Assembly: GCF_020085105.1 (NCBI RefSeq) | Contig: NC_058063.1 | Location: forward strand, 23,399,012 to 23,463,011 | Length of the DNA stretch: 64,000 bases | Source: Siniperca chuatsi | Taxonomy: Eukaryota; Chordata; Actinopteri; Centrarchiformes; Sinipercidae | Direction of reading: 5' to 3' | In this document: positions 13,501 through 25,832 of the stretch, in pieces | How the letters are laid out: every line of letters starts with the position of its first letter | Numbering within the stretch: position 1 is the stretch's first letter | The notes under the pieces: generated by a model | What the model was told of the DNA's origin: nothing | The model's input: the letters and a program-made list of their open reading frames with translations, nothing else | Database searches by the model: none | Made by a program: the position numbers and the translations under genes

Positions 13501-16455
13501 GTGTCTGTTGATGTGCATGTAAAAGTCAGACAAAAGACCGAAAACTGTCCTGATAGCTCCCAACTTAGACAATGTCTGACGAAGATCTGTGTTCGATCCA
13601 AACGCTGCTCCGTTCAGTGACATTAGTTTTGGGTTGTTGTGATCCAGCACCGGTACAAGTGTGTTTGGATGCAGTTTGCTGATGTGCATGTTCACATTTC
13701 ACCATTTATTTTACATTTACAAACAATCACAAGTTACACATTTCAACTACAATTTTCTTCAATTAAATGTCCATTAAGAATTTTATTCTGGTTCATTCCA
13801 GCTGCTGAAGAAAATGACATCACTGATGACATCACATACAGTGACATCAAAATATCCCGTCACCAACAACAGCCAATCAGACGAAGCAGAGGTAGCTTTT
13901 TTTCTTGTTTGTGCTCTGTGTGTGTGTGTGTGTGTGCTTGAAGGTGAAGACTTGGTTTTAAGGTTCAGGGTAGAAGTGAGTTTACATTGTGGTTCAGATA
14001 AGGGTTGGGGTTAGGCATTTAGCTGTGATGGTTGAGGGGAGTGGGGGAATAAAACAATGACCAGGTCTGTGGTGCACGGGCACAAGTATAAATCAATATA
14101 AAACTCCTCTAATGATAAAACATCTTATTAAAAGAAAATACCATCTTTAAAAGGTGCCGTGAGGCCTTAGGAGTGGGGGAATAAAACAATGACCCCAGCC
14201 TGATGCAGTGGGGTCCTCACAAGTACAGAAAGACAAACGTGTGTGTGACATTTTAATCAGTGAGGAAGTATAAACATGTTTTCATGGAATTTGATATTCT
14301 GAAATCATTTTTACGACATCTCATCACTTCTTTAAAAGATTATGACTAGTTTTTTGTGTTAAGGTTAGAGTTAAATTCATTACATTTTTATTTAGGATTT
14401 TATATTTACACATTGCCTTTGACAACACATTACAGTTACACTTGATTTATTTTGAAATATTTTTCCAAAACAGCAACTTCACGCTGTAGTCTGGTCTGTT
14501 TTTGGTTGAGGACATGTGAGTTAAACTGTTCTGTGCCCTGCGGTGAATCTGTCAACAGAAGCTAACAGCTCTGTGGTCGTCCAGTTTCCTCTTTCTAATA
14601 AAAACCCTGCACACGCTTCACTGCAGCACTGTTAGTAAGACATAAGAATATAATATATATTAATTATAAATGTGCAGATTTACATATCTCTGTGCATTCT
14701 GCTCACATATATCTATAACTGTTGTGCTATTATGTGTTTTACTCAAACACTATTATTGATCTGTTTATTTAATGTAAATAATTATCACATTTAGGGCTTA
14801 AGTGATTTTAAATAAAAGAAGAGATGAACTCAGCAGACCAAAACTCGTTTGTGTTTCCTGCATCTCAAACTGGCCTTTAATAAAGTCGATCATTCTGTAG
14901 CTTTTTTCCACCCTGCATATCAAACAGCAGCAGCTTCCTGCTGTTGATTCCAGTGAACTGTGGTCTGAAGCTGGTGGTTTCTCACTACAGCGTGGTCTGC
15001 GTTAGCTGATGGGGATGTGTTTGACTGTTTGTGCTGAAATGTGTGAACTTGTTTCAGATGAATACTGCAGTTATATTTGGTCTTTCACAGCAGTGGTGTT
15101 AAGAAGAAAACCTGCTGACATATATAAAGTCTATAATTAAACTATTTCCACAGTAGTATTATTAATATTCTTCTTTATAGTACACGTGTTGCAGTACTAC
15201 TAGTAGTGCCAACACTAGCAGTAAATATACCAACAGTGCTGGTATCAGCTGTAGTACCTGCAGTAATGTAATTTGTATAAATTTTGTTTTCCAGAGAGTG
15301 ATTCAGTTGCAGTTTACTCAGCAGTGAGAGGAACAGAGAGCGGTACAGCTGCTCTTTATTTCTGGACTTTGGACAGAGCCAGTCAGAAGGACAAAACCTA
15401 AGGATCTCTAAACCAGATATAGTTCTGGGTTAAAGCTAAGACAAGGTCAGCAGGGTCATTTACACATCTATTACCACACGGTCTTAAAATCAGATGTTGA
15501 CAAATGTTGTGTGAATTACCAGATTAAATTTTAAAGGTAGTTTAATTTATTTTATTTAAGCTACTCTATGACACATGGCGTGTCTATCACCATGGAAACA
15601 GACGATACACCGACATTAGCTATTTCTGTAATACATTTTTTCCAAACACGTAACCAAAGTGTTATGAACAACATATTCCAACATATAAAATGATGTAGTA
15701 TGCTTTCTGAACAGAACCAATGTTCTATACTATATTAGCATATATTAGCATACAACATTAGTAGCATGCTAATATATGGCCTCTGTAGGAAATATTGTTG
15801 ATAATATCTGCTGTCTATTAATGATGTAAACTGAGAAGACTTTAAATTACATTTCATAAAAAACACAATATACCTCAAATTATCAAACTACAAGAACATG
15901 CTTTTAATAATAAAGACTAAATGACCAATACACTGTCTGTTAGCTTAGCTTAATCTGATATTTCCCCCTCACTCTGAACACACAGACTTCTACATGACTG
16001 CAGAGATCAATAAAACAAAGTAAGACCCACGTTTGCAAAGCATCAGCAGATCAGTTTAATGAATAATTTCACCTCCAGAAGGTATTTTTATACGTCATAT
16101 TACAGCTCATGACAAGTTACTTCCTGTTTCCATAGCTGATTGCTCTTGATTGGACAGCGCTACAGATGTTTCCTAGCAACAGAGTTACACAAAGTCTTCA
16201 CTACGTAAGACATGTTTTCATGGTGCAACCTGATTATGTAAACCACTAGTTTGAAACTAGTTACTGACAACTTCGTGAAGCAGAGTTGTCCAAGATAGAA
16301 GTTCTTGTCTGGTGATGGAGTTTCTTTGTCTCCAACAGCTTCTCGTGTTGTTTGAACTGTTTGTGTTTCTGTGTTCAGAGTTTCCAGCAGAGCCAGAGGT
16401 CGTCTACTCGTCACTGAGGTCGACCTCCACACCTTTACACCAGTCCAAGCGCTGA
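9530..16455 (+). CDS. FcR-like gene 1: two Ig domains, TM, ITIM tail (complete)
   Basis: Eight exons: 9530-9554, 10845-10880 (36 nt), 12055-12318 (Ig1), 12398-12643 (Ig2), 13187-13357 (stalk/TM), 13802-13891, 15295-15342, 16379-16455. All introns are phase 1 and the joined reading is 957 nt, 318 residues. The signal peptide ([16 protein letters not shown]) is split over two exons as in vertebrate Fc receptors. Ig1 has 'SLSC' and 'SGVYWC', Ig2 has 'TLHC' and 'EGLYKC'; N-glycosylation sequons are NTT and NMT. A Thr/Ser/Pro stalk precedes a hydrophobic helix and 'RRCVRRKHK'. The tail holds two consensus ITIMs (ITYSDI, VVYSSL) plus VYSAV, so an inhibitory receptor is inferred. The weakest splice site is the exon 5 donor (AAAG/GTTCGA). 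Ligand specificity cannot be read from sequence. Confidence 0.85.
10251..10578 (+). repeat. (AGAC)n/(AGAG)n compound microsatellite
   Basis: About 330 bases of AGAC and AGAG tetramers with some GCGAG interruptions, in intron 1 of FcR-like gene 1. Long Cys-Leu-Ser frames on the opposite strand are translations of this repeat, not genes. Confidence 0.95.
14038..14195 (+). repeat. Short direct repeat around 'gggggaataaaacaatgacc'
   Basis: A roughly 24-base sequence containing 'gtgggggaataaaacaatga' occurs at about 14041 and again at about 14173, inside intron 6 of FcR-like gene 1. No function seen. Confidence 0.6.
16002..16160. repeat. 159-base segment also fused to Ig2 in units A and B
   Basis: This segment in the last intron of FcR-like gene 1 starts 'agagatcaataaaacaaag' and ends 'ggacagcgc'. 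It recurs almost unchanged at 21694-21852 and in the matching place of unit B (about 28432-28589), where it directly abuts the Ig2 exon and supplies, on the minus strand, the last codons and stop of those genes. Here it has no coding role that I can see. Confidence 0.8.
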
Positions 16456-17737
16456 TGTCCAGCTGGCCTGTAACTGGTCCCCAGAGCCCCTCACACCTCA
16501 GTGCATCCATGTGTTTTACTTCTCATTCTTAAATGTTGAAGCTAAATTAGACTCATGCAGCTTCAAAGAGACTAAAAGGTTAAATGTAGAGCATGTTTTA
16601 TGTTTTTCAGTGAAATATCAGTGAAATTGTATTATTATACCATACATACTTATCATCAACCGGTAATCCACTTTGTACCTTACACTTATTTTAATTTTAT
16701 ACTTATACCCACTTGGTACTTAATTTATCTGACCTGTATTATAGTGTATTATATTTTTTGCTTAGTACTTCTATTCCTGTGTGCACTGACGTGATAGTGA
16801 GCTCCTGTAACAAAAGAGTTTCCCCTCGGGGATCAATATTTCTGATACTGATTCTGAAATGAAAAAACTAAAACTAAAGATTAAAATAAATAGTTACTTA
16901 TTTTTTAAGTCACTCAGTTTTTCCCCTCTAAAAGTGTTTCAGTACGGTGCACAACACCGACATATTACCTGTTTGGTTGCACTTTTATTCTTATATTTCT
17001 ATTAATCAGAATCTAATGATAACTTCCAGTTGTTTTTTGGTTTATATATTAACTAACTTTACTGTTGTTGATATTTATTCATGTTTTTGGACTCTTGTTG
17101 CCGCAGCAGTAAACGTGTTTCTCTGCAGGATCAATAAACTTTGGTCTCATTCTTGTTTTACTCATGTGGTTCTGTGGGTTTCACAAAGCTGTCGGATGGA
17201 AAATGTGACTTGTTCTGGTTTGGCTGTGGCCAACCGATACTCACCTCTCTTCAGTGCAGATAACAAAGAACAAACAAACAGAACCGCAACCGCAGACTAT
17301 CAACAGCAGGAACATCATTCAGCTTCAGTACAGAGTGTCTGTTTGTGATTCTTTAGTCGGTGAACTATTGAGATTCAGTCTGTAAAGTTTTTTCTCAGCT
17401 TAAACATCACACGCCATATAAATCACCAGGTCCTGGTTTTCATGAGACACTCAGAAACACAGCGACATTTTGAAGTATCAACAGTCAGGTTCCCATATGA
17501 ACACTCAAACAGGTTTTTCTGGCTGTAATCCTCCTGTTCATACTGGACATTAAGAGACCTCTTCCTAATGTGCTTCTGATGGAAGTGACGGAGGACAAAA
17601 TCCACAGTCCTCGTCCTGTGTGAAAATGTATTTAAAAGTCACTTTCCTGCAGAGCTTTTCTCCTTTTAATGGGCTTCCTCTCACATCCACCTTTTCCTTC
17701 TTTTTCTATCATGTGCTGTCCATATTTCTCTGCCTCA
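16456..17737. other. 3' flank of FcR-like gene 1; no further gene
   Basis: A candidate AATAAA for FcR-like gene 1 lies at 16885-16890. A retroelement-tail-like phrase ('ggggatcaatatttctgatactgattctg') lies at about 16828-16856. Otherwise AT-rich and featureless. Confidence 0.4.
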
Positions 17738-17814
17738 GCCCCGACCCCTGCCTCAGCCCACCTCCAGCTTGTGTTCAGACTGGTCTGCCACCTGGTGGTG
17801 TTCTGTCCATACTG
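17738..17814 (+). pseudogene. Orphan FcR-like TM-exon fragment
   Basis: 77 bases match the TM exon of FcR-like gene 4 (about 44030-44106) with only a few mismatches and preserve its frame (residues like '[17 protein letters not shown]'). Neither Ig exons nor a downstream tail exon accompany it, and the match stops abruptly where Penelope-like sequence begins. It is the remnant of another family member cut by a retroelement or rearrangement. Confidence 0.8.
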
Positions 17815-19210
17815 GCAGACCTGAGGCTACGTGTCACAGCACCGCCTCCTTCTAACATAACATCCGAAGAGAGGAGGGCACTCTCAGCACTGCAGAAGGA
17901 TCACAGCATAAACATTCTACCAGCAGACAAGGGTCGCTGCACTGTGATTCTGAACACAGCCGATTATGATAAGGTCAACAACCTTCTTGAAGACACAACC
18001 ACATATCAAAAACTTAAAAGAGATCCAACTAATAGTTACAAGAAGAAGGTTATAGACTATCTACAGAAGCTTGAGAAGGAGGAGGTGATAGACAGGCCAT
18101 GCATTTATGGCCTTTCCAAAAGAGAATGTCCCACTCAGACCCATCGTGTGCAGCACAGATTCCATCACATACAACGTAGCCAAACATTTGACTACAATCT
18201 TGGCTCCGTTGGTGGGGAACACAGTACACACAGAAATTTGTGGACAAAGTGAAACATCTCCAGTTGGACCCAGATGACGTAATGGTTTCAGAGTATGATG
18301 TTGTGTCCTTGTTCACCTGCATCCCGACCTCAGAAGCAGTGACAGCGGTGAGAAGACTGCAGGAGGACTCCACCTTGCAGGAAAGGACCGAGCTTACACC
18401 TGAACACATCTGCAAACTATTAGACATCTGTCTTAACACAACCTACTTCCAATTCCAGGGACACTTCTACAGACAGATTCACGGCTGTGCTATGGGCTCT
18501 CCGGTCTCTCCCATAGTGGCCAACCTGTACATGGAACAGTTAGAGAAGAAGGCATTGTCCTCGTTCCGGGGCACACCACCAAGTCATTGGTACCACTACG
18601 TGGATGACACCTTTGTGAAGATCAAGAAACAAGACTTGGAAGCTTTCTCAGAGCATATCAATACTGTGGACCCCAACATCAAGTTCACACGAGAGGATGC
18701 CAAAGAGAACCGCCTGGCCTTTCTTGATTGTTCTACACTCAGAGGAGAAGACGGAAAGCTCCAGATAGAAGTGTACAGGAAACCAACACATACAGATCAA
18801 TACTTGCTCTTTGACTCACACCATCCACTACAGCGTAAGCTGGGTGTAATCCGGACATTACAACACAGAGCCCAAGAAGTGCCCACCGGCTCAGACGGTA
18901 AGAAGAAAGAGGAAAAGCATGTCAAGAGTGCACTCTCAGCCTGTGGTTATCCTACTTGGGCTCTCAACAAAGTTAAAAGAGCCAAAAAACAGGACAAAAG
19001 TGTAACAGAACCAAGAAGGAATGGTGTCTCCATCCCTTATGTTTCTGGACTGTCTGAAAAACTACAAAGGATCTTTAGACAGCACGATGTTCCTGTTTTC
19101 ATTAAACCAGGCAACACTTTAAGACAGAAACTTGTTCACCCCGAGGACAAGATGCCCACACAAAAACAGAGCAATGTAGTTTAATCTATTCAATGCAGTA
19201 AGGGTGAGAC
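17815..19210 (+). mobile_element. Penelope-like element, reverse transcriptase (defective)
   Basis: Encodes a Penelope-like RT: 'INILPADKGRCTVILN' and 'TTTYQKLKRDPT' near 17910-18030, 'DVVSLFTCIP' near 18300, 'GCAMGSPVSPIVANLYME' near 18485, and the catalytic 'YHYVDDTFV' near 18595. One frameshift near 18115 and another near 18230 break the frame; the stretch between them reads sensibly in another frame ('[15 protein letters not shown]'). The linker after the RT ('VSGLSEKLQRIFRQHDV') is present, but the GIY-YIG endonuclease that normally follows is missing: a one-base insertion gives a stop near 19182, then the element is cut by Tc1 sequence at about 19211. It is dead and probably an old insertion. 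Confidence 0.85.
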
Positions 19211-19678
19211 TAAACAGCAAAATGAAGACTTTGGAGTGGCCTAGGCAAAGTCCTGACTTTAATCCTATTGAGATGCTGTGGCATGACCTTAAAAAGGCAG
19301 TTCATGCTCGAAAACTCTCCAATGTGGCTGAATTACAACAATTCTGCAAAGATGAGTGGGCCAAAATTCCTCCACAGCGCTGTAAAAGACTCATTACAAG
19401 TTATCGCAAACGCTTGATTGCAGTTGTTGCTGCTAAGGGTGGAGCAACCAGTTATTAGGTTTAGGGGGCAATCACTTTTTCACATGGGGCCATGTAGGTT
19501 TGGATTTTGTTTTCCCTTAATAATAACAACCTTCATTTAAAAACTGCATTTTGTGTTTACTTGTGTTATCTTTGACTAATATTTAAATTTGTTTGATGAT
19601 CTGAAACATTTAAGTGTGACAAACATGCAAAAAAATAAGACAGCAGGAAGGGGGCAAACACTTTTTCACACCACTGTG
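19211..19678 (+). mobile_element. Tc1-like transposon, 3' fragment
   Basis: Begins in mid-transposase ('MKTLEWPRQSPDFNPIEMLW', carrying the final catalytic Glu of DD34E) and continues through the C-terminus ('CKDEWAKIPPQRCKRLITSY') into the 3' noncoding part ending 'cactttttcacaccactgtg', the usual terminus of this fish Tc1 family. The 5' two thirds are missing. The duplication boundary at about 19556 lies inside its 3' part. Confidence 0.88.
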
Positions 19679-19692
19679 TGTGTGTGTGTGTG

Positions 19693-19741
<49 letters not shown>
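19675..19741 (+). repeat. (TG)n(TA)n microsatellite
   Basis: About 20 bases of TG followed by about 44 bases of TA, directly after the Tc1 terminus. The unit B counterpart (26382-26447) is TA only. Confidence 0.9.
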
Positions 19742-19745
<4 letters not shown>

Positions 19746-20552
19746 ATGTCTCTGAGTGGATCTGAAGCAGACGTGAAGGTGGATGTTCCACAGGTGGTGT
19801 TGAAGAGTCAGAGTGTGTTTGAGCTCCACCTGCTGGTCATGAAGCAGACAGAGCAGAAAGAGAAATAATGAAGAGAACAGAGTGCTGCTGTTCCACCATC
19901 TTCTGCTCTTCCCTTCATTGTTTTCCTCTCTCTGGATGTTGCTGTGCTCTGACAGTAAACCACTGACATTTAGTGACTTAAGGAGCAGCTTTTCTTTCTT
20001 ATTGAGCTTTCGAATGTGTCTGTTAGCTCACATGACCTTTGACCTTGTCAGCGCTGACATTTCCTCCCTTACTGTAACGTGCAGAAGCTGATGTGGTTCC
20101 TGCAGGAGACTGTAAAGTTAAAGTACCTGCTGCTATTCATACTTACTGTTTAGGCTCCGTTATTACTGAGTTCATCAAAAGCAGAAAAAGACAAAAGGAT
20201 AAAGTCATGAATAATAAAAATAGTAAGTCAAACCTAGAAGATACTAAGTCACAATTTGGACATTAAAAAGTCAAACTCATGAGACAAAAAGATCCTTTTT
20301 TAGATGAAAACAACTCAGTATCTCATATTTTTGACTCAGTAAGTGAAACATTTACTTTGTCATAAATTCAAGATTTAAAAAAGTTTCACTAATTTAGTTA
20401 GTAGTATGTCATTATTTTACAGGGACACTGCTGCAGTCGCAATGCAGTGACGGTTGTAGGCTTCATAATGATGACACTTAATGTCTGTACAAACTCTCAT
20501 GACAATCCAGCCAGTAGTTCAGTCTTCTCTCTCTCTCTCTTCTGAAAGTCAG
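19742..20552. other. Duplicated noncoding stretch, no gene recognised
   Basis: Present in both units (26448-27290 in B). Contains a 40-codon open frame 'DVPQVVLKSQSVFELHLLVM' that is conserved between the copies, except that unit B has an insertion of about 37 bases just after the ATG-like start. I do not recognise it and see no splice context. Confidence 0.4.
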
Positions 20553-21693
<1,141 letters not shown>

Positions 21694-21760
21694 AGAGATC
21701 AATAAAACAAAGTCAGACCCATGTTTACAAAGGATCGGCAGTTCAGTTTAATGAATCATT

Positions 21761-22746
21761 TCACCTCCAGAAGGTATTTTTATAGGTTACATTACAGCTC
21801 ATGACAAGTTGCTTCCTGTTTCCATGGCTGATTGCTCTTGATTGGACAGCGCAGACATAGATCCAGCTGGGTGGAGACTCTCCATGATGACTGATGTGAC
21901 ACTTGTAGAGCCCTTCATCAGACTTGGAAACATGGTGGATGGTCATGTGACCTGTAGGCTCAGTGCTGATGAGGAAGCCATCTTTATAGAAAGCAGCTGG
22001 GTGGTTGGAGGGAGGGGTATCTGTTTTACAGTGCAGAGTGACGACATGTCCCTCCATAACACGAAGAACAGGACTCTGCAGGATCACTGATCCACCTCAA
22101 CACAGAGACAAACTACAGCATTTCACCCATTTACACACAGCTTCATCAATACTAACTCCACAGTCTGAGCTTACCAGTGACAGTGATGTTGATGGTGTTA
22201 CTGGTTGCTCCCTCTCTGGACTCACACCAGTAAACTCCACTGTCCAATGGGAGGACGTGGCTGATCTTACAGGAAGAAACAGCAGGTTTTCCCCAGCCAG
22301 CTCCACACTGAGTCCTGGTTTCTCTGGTTGTGTTCCTCCTCAGCGTCCATCCAGCAGAGCTGTCGTCCTCCTCACAGCTCAGAAAGACAGACTCTCCTTT
22401 AAACAGCTGAGAGCTGCTGGGACTCACAGTCAGAGAGGCTACAGGAAGAAGATGTGATGTTTAAAAAAACAATGATCTTTTACATCCCCGTGAATGAACA
22501 TGTACAAGCAGGTGAGATTTATCGTTGCTCATGTGCTTGTTTGATAAATACTAATCCTCAGACGGTTCCTACATGTACTTTGATAAATGAGGCCTTTGGC
22601 TTCTAAATGATAAACTGCTCACAATAACCCTCTCCAGACTCTGAACACTAACTTTTGTCTGTAGAAAGAGTCAATCAGGTTTCAGACGCTGACAGAAGAA
22701 GTTTAATCACCTTGGTTTGTTGTGCAGCTCAGCAGTGAGGTCAGAC
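21761..22746 (-). pseudogene. FcR-like gene 2 (unit A), start exon deleted
   Basis: Minus-strand exons: second signal exon 22711-22746, Ig1 22175-22438, Ig2 plus new tail 21761-22095. Ig1 and Ig2 keep their cysteine pairs ('FLSC'/'YWC', 'TLHC'/'YKC'). Exon 1 with the ATG is missing: compared with unit B, about 247 bases are deleted between short 'catt' repeats at about 22967. The donor of the 36-nt exon is also weakened (GTGATT instead of GTGAGT). As in unit B, Ig2 runs without a splice donor into a tail ending '[10 protein letters not shown]', so no TM exists. Either a pseudogene or a source of exons for hybrid transcripts. Confidence 0.8.
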
Positions 22747-23459
22747 CTGAAGAGAAACGACACTCAGGTTGGTTTGAGGTTGTGATACAACAAGACATTC
22801 GAAACAGCAGAGAGCAGCGCGCACAACCATCTCTGTGTGTTACTGTCGAAAATACTGATGCAGAGAGGAGGAGCATTAAGCTGATCGTTTTTTAAAGCAA
22901 AGTTAAACAACAGTCCCATAAATGTAAAAAAGAACATACTAAGAACTTCTTGCAAAGACATTTTCACAACCTTTCAGATAAAAGTATGTTCATGTTACAG
23001 GAGCATTTAGCTGCAATAAAGCAGATACATTCAGTTTGAAAACGAGGCTCTGAACCAGAACATGAAGTGAGGAGAGAAAGAAAACTACATGAAGACACTG
23101 AGATGAAAAGTAAAAGAAACAACTGACACAGAATGTAAAGAACATGAATCACGATCGTTCACTGATAGTTAAACTAACACTGCTGGGTGTGTTTTCATTG
23201 TTCGGATTTCCTTAAAGTGAAAGTTTCTCTTTTCACCAGAAAGATTCAAGATGTTCATTCAAAGCTGTCAGAGATTCATTGTGATGATCTAAAACTAAAA
23301 GCTGCATCTTCCTGTAGGTGACAGCAGTTCAGGAGGACGTGACCAGGAGCTGATTCTGGACCTGCGAGTCTGACAGCTTCTCTCTGCTTTAACCACTGAA
23401 ATGTGGTCAGAAAGAAACTAAAGTGCAGCGATTGCACACCATCGAACTACACGCCAAGA

Positions 23460-23890
23460 GTCAGGATCAGAATCAGGTTTATTGCCAAATTGTTTTCACA
23501 TCCAAGGAATAGGCTTTGGTATTTTGGTGCATAACTGTCCCAATAAGAATGTGTGCATAAAGATTTTAGTCAGATGTGGAGAGCTTTTATGTTATTATAA
23601 CATGGGATGGGATAAGAATCAGTGTCAGGGGGGGTCCCTGGCCTGGAGGCGTACAGGTCCTGGAGGCGTACAGGTCCTGGAGGAGGACAGGTCCTGGAGG
23701 AGGACAGGTCCTGGAGGAGGATAGGTCCTGGAGGTGTACAGGTCCTGGAGTAGGACAGGCCTCAGAGGAGGACAGATGATTCTGCAGTCTGCCCTCGTCC
23801 TTGGCAGTGGCAGCAGCGTACCAGATGGTGATGGAGGAGGTGACGATGGACTCAGTGATGGTGGTGTAGAAGTGGACCATCATTGGATCA
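23460..23890 (-). mobile_element. Non-LTR retroelement remnant (unit A)
   Basis: The minus strand encodes 'HFYTTITESIVTSSITIWYA', a phrase typical of the end of fish LINE reverse transcriptases. Its 3' end ('ttggcaataaacctgattctg') resembles CR1-like/Rex1 tails. The 17-base minisatellite sits inside it. Confidence 0.65.
23643..23770 (+). repeat. 17-base minisatellite, short allele (unit A)
   Basis: About seven copies of a unit like 'ggaggcgtacaggtcct'. Unit B has about 26 copies of the same unit. Because 17 is not a multiple of three, long open frames through it are artefacts. Confidence 0.9.
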
Positions 23891-24806
23891 CAGCTGGATG
23901 AGCCGTCAGTCTGCTTTCACAGCTCTGTAGTGACTTTTGATGACGGTGGTGTATTTTCCCATATATGTACTAAGGCCGCACAGTTACCACCACCGGCACA
24001 GCAGCGTTTTTAAAGTCACTGCATGTTTCCCCTCACAATAACCTGTTTGACAAACATCACACATTTATTAAAAACCTGCATTGTGGAAAGTAACTAAGTA
24101 CATTTACCCAGGTACTGTACTTCAGCAGAATCTTAAGGTCAACATCTGTTGATCAGAATATTGAATGGCAAACTTGTACAGTACAATATACAGTATCTAC
24201 AGTTTTAGGTTGTTCTTAGCCCTGCAGCATAGCTCAGTATAGACACATGCATCATAAAGTTGTGTACATGTACAATAACCAAGATATTTAAATAATTTCA
24301 CTTTGTTAATGACTGATCCCAGAGCTGCCCCAGCAGAGTCAACAGGACCCAGTTCAACCTCATGAGTCATAAGTTCATCCAGAGGAAACCAAAGTACTTA
24401 TATTCACTAACATATTCTGAAGAGGCTGAACCAAAACTAATTCTTTGAGTACTTCTTACTGTACCTTTCTTTGTGAAGTGCATTATTAATGTTTTGCTCT
24501 GATTTATTGCTAATCTCTACCTGCAACACTCAGCCAGTAATTCATCCAGAATTGCTGGGAGTTGTTGCTTTGCAACCCGATCTTATCCTCTTCTGAAGTG
24601 TCTTGTAGAGCTGTATACTCTTAATAGTAAAAAATAAATTAAATTAAATTAAAATAACTTGAGTTGCCTTCTGGTCAATGGGTCCTTCCATTAAGAGTCT
24701 TTTCACTCTTCCTTCCTGGTTTGAAATGTCTGCTGTTTTGTTTTTAGTTTGTTCTGCGCTTCTTATTGTTATTATTATTATTATTTTGTGTCTCTCTCGT
24801 TGGACT
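23891..24806. other. Duplicated noncoding stretch, no gene recognised
   Basis: Nearly identical to 31151-32056 in unit B. Contains the teleost repeat phrase 'gtaactaagtacatttaccc' near 24085. No exon signal seen. It is the 3' flank of the V-set gene on the minus strand. Confidence 0.45.
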
Positions 24807-24954
24807 TCAGTGTTTCAGTTTATCAGCTTCATCAGCAGCAGGCTTCTCTGAATTCTTCTTCAGTCTTTTATATTTCCTGAACATGAAAAGACCAAAAAAA
24901 ATCATTATGCAACCAGTAACTGTCAGAGATGCTGACAGTCCTAAATGTCCATTC

Positions 24955-25014
24955 TTGTTTCCTCCCTCCTTGTTTCCTCCCTCCTTGTTTCCTCCCTCCT
25001 TGTTTCCTCCCTCC
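24955..25014 (-). repeat. 15-base coding repeat, four units (KEGGN stalk)
   Basis: Four tandem copies of TTGTTTCCTCCCTCC (plus strand), read on the minus strand as Lys-Glu-Gly-Gly-Asn in the stalk of the V-set gene. Six copies occur in unit B and three at 37395-37439. Confidence 0.92.
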
Positions 25015-25685
25015 TTGTGTCCAGCTGTGAGACCTGCAGAGCAGAAACAGGTGAGAGCTATCAGCTGTCAGGTGAACATGTCAGACATTATCTCCTGCAC
25101 TCTGATCACATGACTCACAGCAGCTGTTTTCTCTAAAGTCTCATCAACAACATCTTTAGAAAACACAAACATCTGATCTGTGATCTGTTTCACTCTCAGC
25201 TCAACAACCAGGAAGCAGCTTCACCTGCAGAGACACACTGAGCTCTATAACTCACCTGGGTCTGTCACTGTCAGGGTGATGGTGCTGATGGGATCAGGTG
25301 TGTCTCCCTCACTTGTGCTGTCAGATGAAACTCGACACACATATGTTCCAGAGTCTCTGGTGTTGACGTTCTTCAGGACAACAGAAGCGTCTCCGTCCTT
25401 CATCTCTGGATCTCTCAGCTCCACTCGACCGCGGAAAGATGGAAGCTGGTAGTTTTCATTTGGATGGTCGTCTCTGAAGAGGAAGACATATTGATCTGAC
25501 TTCAGGTCAGGTCTGTTCCACTCTATCAGTGAGATGGAGGCACCTCTGGGACCCCGACACTGAAGAGGGACGTCCTGTCCAGGCTTCGCTGTTACTGAAC
25601 AAAAAACGACAAAATCCAGAGAAAGCAGGAAGCAGAAGTCAGTACTACAGTTATTTTCTTGTGAGCTGTTCATGTTCAAACAGCG

Positions 25686-25832
25686 CTACAGTCAGGACGA
25701 GGTGTAGCTCTCCAGTTTATGGGAGTGTAGCATTTGGATCTGCTGCAAATACATCTCTCAAAAAGTTAGACAATATTCAATATGAGGCGTTGAGACTATG
25801 TTCAGGTGCCATTAAAAAAAGCCCAAACTCAC
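25686..25832 (+). mobile_element. Non-LTR retrotransposon RT fragment (unit A)
   Basis: Plus-strand reading 'YGSVAFGSAANTSLKKLDNI' and 'QYEALRLCSGAIKKSPN' resembles the segment downstream of the RT in jockey/I-like LINEs. It abuts the V exon remnant at 25833. The same arrangement is at 32965-33112 in unit B, so the insertion predates the duplication. Confidence 0.65.
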
